From an uncultured Chlorobiaceae bacterium (GTDB taxonomy: Bacteria > Bacteroidota > Chlorobiia > Chlorobiales > Chlorobiaceae), in the NCBI GenBank assembly GCA_903839405.1, contig CAIMCD010000037.1:1-64000 (forward strand): 64,000 nucleotides of DNA, read 5' to 3'. The position numbers were made by a program, and so were the translations under genes. The notes under the pieces were generated by a model, which did not search any database, had not been told where the DNA came from, and was given only the letters and a program-made list of their open reading frames with translations. Positions within the stretch are counted from its first letter, which is position 1, and each line of letters opens with the position of its first letter. Below, one piece after another: positions 56,623 to 64,000 of the stretch.

Positions 56623-57699
56623 TCAGGCGCCAAGGTGCCTGACAATTCCTTCGGTCATCTCTATGGTTGAAACGGTTTTCTCTCCGGGAGAGGCTATGTC
56701 GGCCGTCCGGAGTCCTGAAGCAAGGGTATCCTCAATTGCCTGATAGATCTCCAGGGCAATCTCCGGCATACCGAAGCTGTGTTCGAACATCATGGCAACC
56801 GACGCAATGGTGGCAATTGGGTTGGCCTTGTTCTGACCAGCAATGTCGGGCGCGCTGCCGTGGATCGGCTCATAGAGCGCATGGGTTGTGCCGATGCTGG
56901 CCGAGGGGAGCATGCCGAGGCTTCCGGTAATCATCCCGGCAATATCGCTGAGGATATCGCCAAAGAGGTTGCTGGTAACAATCACATCAAACTGCTTCGG
57001 GTTCCTGACAATCTGCATCGCCGCATTGTCGACATACATATCGCTCAGCTCCACATCCGGGAAATCAAGGGCGACCTGATGCACCACGTTCCGCCAGAAC
57101 TGGGAAACTTCAAGCACGTTGGCCTTGTCGATGGAGATAACCTTGCCCTTGCGTTTCTGTGCGGCTTCAAACGCCAGACGTGCAATCCGCTCAACCTCAT
57201 AGCGTTCGTAGACCATGGTGTTCCAACCCTTGTTCTCATCAAAGCCACGCGGCTGGCCGAAATAGATGCCGCCTGTAAGCTCCCTGAAAACAAGAAAATC
57301 GGTGCCGCGCACCACATCCGCCTTGAGTGAAGATGCGTCAATCAGCGCGTCATAAACCTTTGCCGGACGGAGGTTGGCAAAGAGCTCAAGCTCCTTGCGG
57401 ATTTTAAGCAGCGCCGCTTCCGGCTTGTGCTCGTGCGGCAAACTCTCCCATTTCGGGCCGCCAACCGCGCCGAGCAGCACGGCGTCACACTTCCGGCAGG
57501 CATCAAGCGTTGCTTGGGTAAGCATTTCGCCGTGCAGGTCGTAGGAAGCGCCGCCGAAGGGATGCTCTTCAATCTCTATGGTAAACTCGTGCTTTTTGGA
57601 GAGCTGCTGCAATACAGCAACAGCTCCCGCAACGACTTCCGGGCCGATTCCGTCACCCGGTATGGATACAATCTTGTACATGCTTTTCTGGTGGGTCAT
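56623..57699 (-). CDS. leuB: 3-isopropylmalate dehydrogenase
   Basis: 358 residues from the ATG at 57699, directly after the ilvC stop codon; an ATG at 57681 (MYKIVSIPGDGIGPE) is the alternative. Signatures: PGDGIGPEVV, YFGQPRG, RYEVERIARLAF, the NAD-binding HGSAPDIAGQNKANP. It oxidises 3-isopropylmalate to 2-oxoisocaproate and, in the citramalate route, beta-methylmalate. Part of the operon. Confidence 0.96.
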   Translation of the reverse strand: MTHQKSMYKIVSIPGDGIGPEVVAGAVAVLQQLSKKHEFTIEIEEHPFGGASYDLHGEMLTQATLDACRKCDAVLLGAVGGPKWESLPHEHKPEAALLKIRKELELFANLRPAKVYDALIDASSLKADVVRGTDFLVFRELTGGIYFGQPRGFDENKGWNTMVYERYEVERIARLAFEAAQKRKGKVISIDKANVLEVSQFWRNVVHQVALDFPDVELSDMYVDNAAMQIVRNPKQFDVIVTSNLFGDILSDIAGMITGSLGMLPSASIGTTHALYEPIHGSAPDIAGQNKANPIATIASVAMMFEHSFGMPEIALEIYQAIEDTLASGLRTADIASPGEKTVSTIEMTEGIVRHLGA

Positions 57700-58692
57700 T
57701 TATTTTTTGATCAGCCAGCTCATCATATCACGGAGCTTTGCTCCGACCTTCTCAATCGCGTGGTTACTGTTCTCGGCTCTCAGTTTGTTGAGCGTCTTGT
57801 AACCGCCGTTGCACTCGTCAATAAACTCTGTGGCAAAACGGCCATCCTGAACCTCTTCAAGAATCTTTTTCATCTCGGCCTTTACGGCAGGAGTGATAAG
57901 GCGCGGTCCACGGGTCATGCCGCCGTACTCAGCAGTGTCGCTGACCGAGTAGTTCATTCTTGACAGGCCACCTTCATAAAAGAGATCCACAATGAGCTTT
58001 AACTCATGCATACACTCAAAGTAGGCAAGCTCCTCAGGGTAACCGGCTTCCACCAGGGTTTCAAATCCAGCCTTGATCAGCTCGGCCGAACCGCCGCAAA
58101 GCACCGCCTGCTCACCGAAGAGATCAGTTTCAGTTTCGTTTTTGATTGAGGTTTCAATAACACCGGCTTTGGTGCCGCCAAGGGCTTTGGCCCAGGCCAG
58201 CGCCTGCTGTTTGGCTTCACCGGTATAGTCCTGGTGAACCGCGATCAAACAGGGAACGCCGTTGCCCTGGGTAAAGGTGCGGCGCACCAGGTGGCCGGGG
58301 CTTTTCGGCGCAATCATGATGACGTTGATGGTCTCGGCCGGAACAATCGGGTTGTAATGAATATTGAAGCCGTGCGCAAAGGCAAGGGTGTTGCCCGCAA
58401 CAAGGTTCGGAGCAATTTCGCTCTCATAGATTGCTTTCTGGGTCTGGTCCGGCAGGAGCACCATCACAATGTCGGCCCACTTGACCGCATCGGCTACGGT
58501 GTTGACCTGAAGACCGGCTTCACGGGCTTTTGCGCATGAAGAGCTGTCGGCGCGAAGACCGACGCAGACGTTCAGACCGCTATCCTTGAGGTTCAGGGCA
58601 TGAGCATGACCCTGACTTCCGTAACCGAGCACTGCGATATTTTTTCCCTGCAGAAACCCGAGATCGGCATCCTGCTCATAATAAACGTTCAT
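57700..58692 (-). CDS. ilvC: Ketol-acid reductoisomerase
   Basis: 330 residues from the ATG at 58692 ([11 protein letters not shown]), the class I length. NADPH-binding [27 protein letters not shown], and the catalytic Asp/Glu set in [10 protein letters not shown] and [12 protein letters not shown]. It makes dihydroxy acids for valine and isoleucine. It lies 40 bp after ilvN and immediately before leuB. Confidence 0.97.
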   Translation of the reverse strand: MNVYYEQDADLGFLQGKNIAVLGYGSQGHAHALNLKDSGLNVCVGLRADSSSCAKAREAGLQVNTVADAVKWADIVMVLLPDQTQKAIYESEIAPNLVAGNTLAFAHGFNIHYNPIVPAETINVIMIAPKSPGHLVRRTFTQGNGVPCLIAVHQDYTGEAKQQALAWAKALGGTKAGVIETSIKNETETDLFGEQAVLCGGSAELIKAGFETLVEAGYPEELAYFECMHELKLIVDLFYEGGLSRMNYSVSDTAEYGGMTRGPRLITPAVKAEMKKILEEVQDGRFATEFIDECNGGYKTLNKLRAENSNHAIEKVGAKLRDMMSWLIKK

Positions 58693-58732
58693 CTGTAACA
58701 TGTTTTGATTGATAATTGCAGTATAACTGGCC

Positions 58733-59209
58733 TTATTCTCCCCTGTGGATCGCTACAGCACCGGAACGGGCAAGCTCCTTGATGCCGTACGGCCTGAAGA
58801 TATCAATGGTTGTGTTGATCTTGTCCGGAGATCCAATGACCTCAATAGTAATGGATTTTTGTTTTATATCCACGACTTTTCCTTTAAAAACATTGATCAA
58901 CTCAAAAATCTCGTGCTGCACGCTTTTGCCGAGTTTAAGGGTCATAAGCAGCAGCTCGCGCTCAACATGCGGCTGGCGGGTAAGATCAATAACCTTGATG
59001 GTATCAATAAGCCGGTTCAACTGTTTAAGTACCTGGCTGATGATCTGGTCGTCGCCCCGGGTGACAATGGTCATGCGCGAGATTTCCGTATCCTCGGTCT
59101 CGCCGATGGAGATACTCTCCAGGTTAAAACCCCGTGCGCTGAACATGGCCGCAACCCGGTTAAGGGAGCCGAACTTGTTTTCAACCAGTACTGATATGAT
59201 GTGTTTCAT
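58733..59209 (-). CDS. ilvN: Acetolactate synthase small (regulatory) subunit
   Basis: 158 residues. N-terminal ACT domain ([29 protein letters not shown]) and a C-terminal domain (LLMTLKLGK ... [15 protein letters not shown]). It mediates valine feedback on the catalytic subunit IlvB. It is the first gene of the operon in this window; no ilvB or ilvD is found within 4.8 kb upstream, although in related bacteria the large subunit usually precedes it directly. Confidence 0.96.
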   Translation of the reverse strand: MKHIISVLVENKFGSLNRVAAMFSARGFNLESISIGETEDTEISRMTIVTRGDDQIISQVLKQLNRLIDTIKVIDLTRQPHVERELLLMTLKLGKSVQHEIFELINVFKGKVVDIKQKSITIEVIGSPDKINTTIDIFRPYGIKELARSGAVAIHRGE

Positions 59210-59644
59210 GGATTCAAATGATGATATGCGCTGTAGCCAGTTATGATAACGTCAGATAGAGATAGCTTTATGTGTCCGGTGACGGTGCTGGTGCATCCTG
59301 GAATACCCCGCATCCCATTATTAATATAATGGGTTGAAATGGTTAATCCTGTTTTTGACCGCCAATATACGGTTTTTTCTGAACAGTACGGCTACTCAGC
59401 GGAGTAATACAAGAGAGCGTGCAGGGAATGAGGTGTTCTATGGTCGCCAGTGTGGCCGGGTATATAATAATATAAAGGTAGCCCTTATCGGCGGATCACT
59501 ACCGGTTATTCTTGGCTGGTATAACCCCGATGCCAGAAAATCACCATCCGCGTTATCAGCCAGTTTGGTGAGGAGAGCATGAAGGGTATGGTTGTTGCTC
59601 AGTAGGGTATCGGTGGGTGTGATGGATGGTTTGAGCCGGTTAAA
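59210..59644. other. Intergenic region upstream of ilvN
   Basis: About 435 bp without a credible gene. The promoter of the ilv-leu operon should lie in its left half; a perfect 20-bp palindrome stands at 59314-59333. Confidence 0.55.
59314..59333. promoter_or_regulatory. Perfect AT-rich palindrome, possible operator of the ilv-leu operon
   Basis: Arms CCCATTAT and ATAATGGG, 4-base centre. It lies 105 bp upstream of the ilvN start and could bind a dimeric regulator. Confidence 0.45.
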
Positions 59645-59675
59645 GGCGGAACGCTCCGAAGTAGGGCGTTCCGCC
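59640..59675 (-). terminator. Hairpin downstream of the small exported protein gene
   Basis: 10-bp perfect stem (GGCGGAACGC with GCGTTCCGCC) and 11-base loop; on the minus strand it is followed by TTTAA, a weak tail. Confidence 0.6.
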
Positions 59676-59685
59676 GGAAAGCCGG

Positions 59686-60033
59686 TTATGGGCGTGTCCA
59701 GATGGAGCCTCCGAAGCCGCCGGTTTTATAGGTGGCGGTCGCTTTGTTTGGCGTGTCGAGACGAAGAATCAAAATCCCTTCCTGCATAATGGTGCCTTTT
59801 GGCACATCAGCCCAGCGGAGAATGATCTGGTTACCATCGATGTAGCCTGAAGCAACGTTTGACCAGGATGGAGCGGTTGGAGTGCGCTCTCCATACCAGA
59901 AGACCTCTTTTCCAAGCTGCCGGAGGTAATAGCTTCCTCCATCATTACAGCTCCATTTGCCTGTAAGATCAGCGAATGCGAGGGCGGGAAGAGAGAAGAT
60001 GACCAGGAAAAGCAGGGTTTTGAGTTGTTTCAT
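59686..60033 (-). CDS. Exported small protein of unknown function
   Basis: 115 residues. Signal peptide ~1-21 (cleavage AFA-DL). The mature part shows the pattern DLTGKWSCNDGGSYYLRQ ... WYGE ... WADVPKG, which I have met in periplasmic small proteins of other bacteria, without known function. One Cys only. Lies between the ilv-leu operon and the TpsA/TpsB pair and is transcribed alone. Confidence 0.7.
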   Translation of the reverse strand: MKQLKTLLFLVIFSLPALAFADLTGKWSCNDGGSYYLRQLGKEVFWYGERTPTAPSWSNVASGYIDGNQIILRWADVPKGTIMQEGILILRLDTPNKATATYKTGGFGGSIWTRP

Positions 60034-60301
60034 ATTTGCCTCCAGGGTTAGTGTTGAGAAAACGGGGGCATAGCCCCCTAAATTCCAGAGTGGCTTAAAT
60101 ATGGTATAATGTTATTAAATTTGTAGTTACTGCCATATAGAGAACATGCATAAGCGGTATGGAAAAGAGCTGTCTATCATGTCTGGTTTCCAGTAACCTT
60201 TTTTGCTGATGCGGTGTATTGTGGCTAGTGTTTGAGTAATAAAGGCTTATTGTTTAATTATAAATAACCTCACAATAATACGCAATAATTATTTTCCACT
60301 C

Positions 60302-61990
60302 TTATAGTTGCTTGACGGCCTGCACAAAAACCATCGGGCTTTCGACGGGCAGGGTTTTTCCGGATACCTTCCAGGCGCATGTTGCCTGCAGGCTGTAGTT
60401 ATGGGCATTGAACCAGTTCACTCCGATGCCAGCCCCGGTCAGATGGAGGGCGTTTTCGCCGCTGCCGGGCAGGGGGTTTGTATGGAGCACTCCGTAGCCG
60501 TGGTCCACAAACACAACTCCCTGCACTTTGCCGGGCAGCTCTCCTATGGAATCGAAGAGGTAGCGCAGTTCAGCCGTGGCAATAATCCCCTTGTCGGCAT
60601 AGGAGTCATCCTGCTGCCATGCTCTTACGGCACCGGGCCCTCCAAGGGAGAGCTGTTCCGAGCTGTTCAGATTTTTATTGGCCCACTGGCCGTAAGCTCC
60701 CGCGTAAAACGATAAACGGCTATACAAGATCTCGGTACGGCCGAGACTCAGGTTCAGCTTGTTATAGCTGCCGCTGGTGTTTAGGCCGGTTGACGATTGG
60801 TCAGCCAGACGTGTTTCTGCATCATCAATACCGAGAGTACCACCGATAAAACCGATGGAGAATGAGGTGGAGCCGCTACCGAGCACGCTGTCCGATTCCA
60901 TGCCGGCAAGTGCGGCCTGCCATGATCTGGTGTGTCGTTGTTTATTGGGGAGCGCTTCCATCCGGTCATCCAGCTCTCGTCCCTCTCCGGCAAGGGTGGC
61001 ACTGAGAATCAGGTTTCTCTGGCGAACAAGCGGTTGGGAGAGGGTAATATCGAGGCTCTGGGCATTGCCACTGGCATGGAGTGGCTTAAATAATCCGCCA
61101 AGCCGATAGTTTACATAGCTGTAGTCAACTCCGATTTTTGTGCCGTACGCCGTCACCGGTACCAGGTAGCTTGCTCTGCCATTCTGGAGATCTCCGGTGG
61201 TTGATGTTTTCAGTCGCAGGGTGCACTGCTCACCCTGGTGCAGCGGCGAGTAGAGGTAGAGGGTGCCGCCGAAATAGTAGTTACCGGTTGCCTGGTTTCC
61301 GTAGTTGTCTGCGTCTATCAGAAATGCGGAGGGTTTGCCTTCGGTGACTTCAAGGGTTGCCTTTGTGGTGCCGGGCCGCTCTCCGGGTTCCAGCAGGATG
61401 CGGGAGGTGATATTGGGCAACTCGTTGGTTTTCATCACCATTGAGGTTAGGGTGGCATCGTTGACCGGTTTGCCTAGAGGTGCCTCCAGGGCATAGTGCT
61501 GGAAAATACGTTTGGGAGTTCTGGTTCTTTCGGGCGTTGTTTTGACCTCAATCGTTTCCAGATTCCCTTCAACGATTTCGATGGTAATCGGAGATCCTGG
61601 TTTTATGGTTTGAGGCGGGAAAAAAAGTGAGGCAAGAAAATACCCCTTCTTGCGGTATGCTTTTGTAATTGCATCGGCAGCGCCGTTCAGCTCACCAAGG
61701 GTCATCTCTTTCCCCAGAGAGCTTGCCATCAGCCGGGAAAGCTCGTTTTGGGAGAAGAGGGTGTTGCCGGTAAAGGTAAATCCCCAAACCTTTACCCGTG
61801 TTTCGTCTGGAGCCTGCCCGGTTTTCGGCTGCACCGGATTTGGCAGTGGCGGGGGAGTTTGCTCTGGAGAAAGAACCGGGGGCGGGGTGCTCTCTTTGAT
61901 CAGCTTTCCGGCATCAGGCATCTCAGCCCCAAAAGCGGTGGTTGCCGTCAAGAGGGATGCAAACAGCGCAGTTTTTAGTGAGGTGTGCAT
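60302..61990 (-). CDS. TpsB-type outer-membrane transporter (two-partner secretion)
   Basis: 562 residues. Signal peptide ~1-21, Pro-rich stretch, then POTRA_2 (~65-145, FTFTGNTLFSQNEL) and POTRA domains, then a 16-strand barrel with the ShlB/FhaC signature (RVxxSTTG-like LRLKTSTTGDLQ, GPGAVRAW where a VRGY-like loop is usual). The end QAVKQL lacks the usual final aromatic residue. It exports the TpsA exoprotein across the outer membrane; the tpsA gene ends 32 bp upstream on the same strand. Confidence 0.92.
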   Translation of the reverse strand: MHTSLKTALFASLLTATTAFGAEMPDAGKLIKESTPPPVLSPEQTPPPLPNPVQPKTGQAPDETRVKVWGFTFTGNTLFSQNELSRLMASSLGKEMTLGELNGAADAITKAYRKKGYFLASLFFPPQTIKPGSPITIEIVEGNLETIEVKTTPERTRTPKRIFQHYALEAPLGKPVNDATLTSMVMKTNELPNITSRILLEPGERPGTTKATLEVTEGKPSAFLIDADNYGNQATGNYYFGGTLYLYSPLHQGEQCTLRLKTSTTGDLQNGRASYLVPVTAYGTKIGVDYSYVNYRLGGLFKPLHASGNAQSLDITLSQPLVRQRNLILSATLAGEGRELDDRMEALPNKQRHTRSWQAALAGMESDSVLGSGSTSFSIGFIGGTLGIDDAETRLADQSSTGLNTSGSYNKLNLSLGRTEILYSRLSFYAGAYGQWANKNLNSSEQLSLGGPGAVRAWQQDDSYADKGIIATAELRYLFDSIGELPGKVQGVVFVDHGYGVLHTNPLPGSGENALHLTGAGIGVNWFNAHNYSLQATCAWKVSGKTLPVESPMVFVQAVKQL

Positions 61991-62022
61991 AGCTCTCCTT
62001 GAAAATAGAGTTGCAAGGGTTG

Positions 62023-64000
62023 TTAACTGACTTTTACCACGACTATTGTCCGGGTCTCGCCGCCAAAGGGGTCTTTCGCAACCAGTTCAACCCGGTACTC
62101 TCCTTTTGCCTCTTGTGGCGGAGTGCCGATAATTACTTTTCGCTCCGCATCAAACCTCATCCACTCCGGGATTGGGGAGCCGTTGACCGAGCGCAGTTCA
62201 AGGGAGAGAGCGTCAGGATGGCCGGGGCTGAACCAGCTCAGCGGTACTGGTAAAATAAAAAACTCTTCAGCCGCTTTTTGAATAATAATGGGTTGCATGG
62301 CCACAACTCCTTTATCTCTCACGGCGGCTCCGGTTGAGGGCTCAGTCGAAGAGAGGCCGGATGGTATTGGTGATGCTTCGCCGATGGCACTTTCCGCAAC
62401 ATCAGGTGCAAAATGTTGCGAGGAAAAATCTTGAGAGGTTGATTGCAAAAGCATCGGTGTGGTTTCTCCAAAGCCATTAAGGTTCTGGTGGTTGCCGAAA
62501 ATGCCGGAGCTGAAGTGCTCATTACTCGAAACCGTCACCTTTTTTTGCAGGATGGCCGAGCTGCCAGACGTCTGACTTGTCGAGCTGGAACTGCTTCCGG
62601 TGGCTTTGGTAACCGTATAGGTGAGCTTGCTGCCTGCAGTGAAGGTGAAGCCGGCGCTGCTTGAGAGCCCTCCGGCGTAGGTTATTTTATAACTGCCGGT
62701 TTTTGAGCTTGCCGTTGGAACACCGCTGAGCATCATCGTACCCGTCAGGCCGATATTTTCAGCACTGTCTTCGTTATCGCTAAAACCGCTCAGCGTATAG
62801 CCGTAGCTGGCAGAAGGCGTTGTGCCGGAACTGCTGCTCGCTTTTCCGCTGGCGAGGATTGGGGTGACGGAAAGCTTGTCCGCCGGGGAGGCATAGATGA
62901 AGCCGTTGCCCGCTTCCTTCACCAGCTCCGGCGGGTAGAGGGTGAGTGTTGCGTTGTAGTGACGGAAAGCGGAGGTGAGCCCTCCTTTTTGTGTTGCATC
63001 GGGAGAGCCTGAATAGATAAGCCATCGTGCGGTTCCGGCGGTGGTGAGGGCTACGCCAGCCTTGTTGTTGAACTCTTTGCCGGCGAGCACTATACTGCTG
63101 CTGCTGGTGGCTGTGGTGGCAAGTCGCCCTGATGCAAGGGTGATGCCGGAGCCTTTTGTCTCCCCTGAGTTGAGGGCGCTGATGGTGGCTGCCGTGATAT
63201 CGCGCAGGGTGATATCTCCGCTCTCACGTTCTGTGTTTCCGGCTCCGTCTTGAAGTTCGATCTCCACCTTGCCCTTGCCGGCATTGATGGCGCTACCCTC
63301 GGCCATGGTGATGAGTGCCGCTCCACTCTCCCGATGCAAATCCATGAGGGTGCTGGGTTGCGTGGTGTTGGCTCGCAGGGTCAGGTTGCCGTTGCTGGTG
63401 GTGACGCTGCCACTGAGGAGGATGGTGCGACCGGCATCCATGGCAAGTGAACCAGCATTGCCGGCCGGGTTTATGGCAACAATGGAAGAGTTGATGGTGA
63501 TGTCGTTGCTGGCCTTCAGTTGGACTCCTTCACCCCGGTTGAGTAGCAAGGTGAGTTGTGCCGGAGTGAAGCTGTTCTCCCGACCAGGCCTCTCCGGTTG
63601 CAGAGGAAGAGGGGTGAAGAGCGCTACTCGCGAGTTTTTGTTCGACCAGCCGGGAGAGATGAAGAGGAATGCGCCATGCATTGCTCCAACAGTGAGGGGG
63701 ATGATGCCCCCTGACGCGAGCTGATCCTCTTTTTCAGAACCGGCGAGCGTGCTAAGTGGGTTAAGCTCTCCGACGGTGCCGCCAGCCCCATCTCCCCAGG
63801 TTACCGCGCCGGCATTGGTGATTGAGCCATTGTTCCATAAGGGTGAGGCTACCACATAATTGCCGTTCTCGAGAGCGGTTACGCTTCCAACTTGATCGCC
63901 TGTTTTTGTGCCGACAAGACTATTTTGTGCATTAATTTCCCCGACAGTACCGCCCACTCCATTACCCCAGGTTACACTGCCTGCATTACTGGTTTTTCCA
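62023..64000 (-). CDS. Partial TpsA-type exoprotein, C-terminal part
   Basis: The frame is open to the right window edge, so only the last ~660 residues are seen. The N-terminal part contains DUF5650-type repeats (GNYVVASPLWNNG ... GAVTWGDGAGGTVGE). It is followed by an adhesin-like region of beta-repeats, an MBG-like domain (LTLYPPELVKEAGNGF ... GSYKITYAGG) and a C-terminal domain (LPVPLSWFSPGHPDALSLEL ... YRVELVAKDPFGG) resembling cadherin/CADG-like modules. No signal peptide or TPS domain is in view; they would be further right. The adjacent tpsB supports secretion by two-partner secretion. Confidence 0.8.
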   Translation of the reverse strand, partial: GKTSNAGSVTWGNGVGGTVGEINAQNSLVGTKTGDQVGSVTALENGNYVVASPLWNNGSITNAGAVTWGDGAGGTVGELNPLSTLAGSEKEDQLASGGIIPLTVGAMHGAFLFISPGWSNKNSRVALFTPLPLQPERPGRENSFTPAQLTLLLNRGEGVQLKASNDITINSSIVAINPAGNAGSLAMDAGRTILLSGSVTTSNGNLTLRANTTQPSTLMDLHRESGAALITMAEGSAINAGKGKVEIELQDGAGNTERESGDITLRDITAATISALNSGETKGSGITLASGRLATTATSSSSIVLAGKEFNNKAGVALTTAGTARWLIYSGSPDATQKGGLTSAFRHYNATLTLYPPELVKEAGNGFIYASPADKLSVTPILASGKASSSSGTTPSASYGYTLSGFSDNEDSAENIGLTGTMMLSGVPTASSKTGSYKITYAGGLSSSAGFTFTAGSKLTYTVTKATGSSSSSTSQTSGSSAILQKKVTVSSNEHFSSGIFGNHQNLNGFGETTPMLLQSTSQDFSSQHFAPDVAESAIGEASPIPSGLSSTEPSTGAAVRDKGVVAMQPIIIQKAAEEFFILPVPLSWFSPGHPDALSLELRSVNGSPIPEWMRFDAERKVIIGTPPQEAKGEYRVELVAKDPFGGETRTIVVVKVS

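Noticed and set aside
55811..56743. Plus-strand frame of 310 codons opposite leuA/leuB
   Set aside because: Spans the junction of two well-defined genes and has no recognisable domain.

Overview
The window looks like chromosomal DNA of a green sulfur bacterium (Chlorobiaceae, Chlorobium/Pelodictyon type). Three observations support this. The SDR gene at 46235-46966 closely resembles the Chlorobaculum tepidum sepiapterin reductase as I remember it. The ilv-leu-cimA biosynthetic order is one known from this group. The partial exoprotein at the right edge is of a kind I associate with Pelodictyon/Chlorobium. The genus is inferred, and no search was run.

Layout. 1-3653 is the right end of what looks like an integrated element: a partial phage portal-like gene, an AT-rich minus-strand module (DUF6884-like protein, small conserved protein, double GIY-YIG protein), a 14-bp minisatellite, and finally a 21-bp match to the 3' end of tmRNA followed by a strong terminator, i.e. 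a probable attachment site. 4-19 kb is housekeeping and accessory: PEGA lipoprotein, MFS transporter, lipoprotein cytochrome c, methyltransferase, a SAM-I riboswitch plus a cystathionine gamma-synthase/lyase gene, YgjP-type protease, alanine dehydrogenase, PPC-domain protein, a TIR-NB-ARC-TPR (NLR-like) protein, TspO, a nitrogenase-associated ArsC-like protein and a SulP transporter. 19-28 kb carries a UPF0149 protein, a degenerate class III cyclase, rubrerythrin, a CPA2 antiporter with RCK domain, and a probable copper-uptake locus (Cys-rich small protein, CxxCxC outer-membrane protein, OprC-like TonB receptor with CxxxM and HxM motifs).

28-35 kb has a second cytochrome c lipoprotein and a run of small stress-type genes (lmo0937-like membrane peptide, coiled-coil protein, PstS-like protein, small membrane protein, sigma-like protein), then glycosyltransferase, waaA and thpR. 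35-49 kb holds a DEAD-box helicase behind a leader terminator, an exported kinesin-light-chain-type TPR protein with a recent internal duplication, xerD, rsmB, a second SAM-I riboswitch driving metY-metX, serS, yqeY, sepiapterin reductase, a cold-shock protein, radC and a flippase-like membrane protein. At 49.6-51.4 kb an accessory island contains a TIR protein with two membrane helices, followed within 10 bp by an integron attC-like hairpin, and a DUF4160/DUF2442 pair with a shortened DUF4160.

51.5-59.2 kb is a minus-strand branched-chain amino acid operon ilvN-ilvC-leuB-leuA-leuC-leuD-cimA. No ilvB lies directly upstream. The right edge is a two-partner secretion pair, tpsB plus a partial tpsA exoprotein.

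How the genes fit together: the two SAM riboswitches put both trans-sulfuration/sulfhydrylation steps of methionine synthesis under one signal; citramalate synthase lets LeuCDB serve isoleucine as well as leucine synthesis; two TIR proteins, the GIY-YIG module and the attC-like site point to several independent defence-type acquisitions. All function calls come from reading motifs in the sequence, without database searches.
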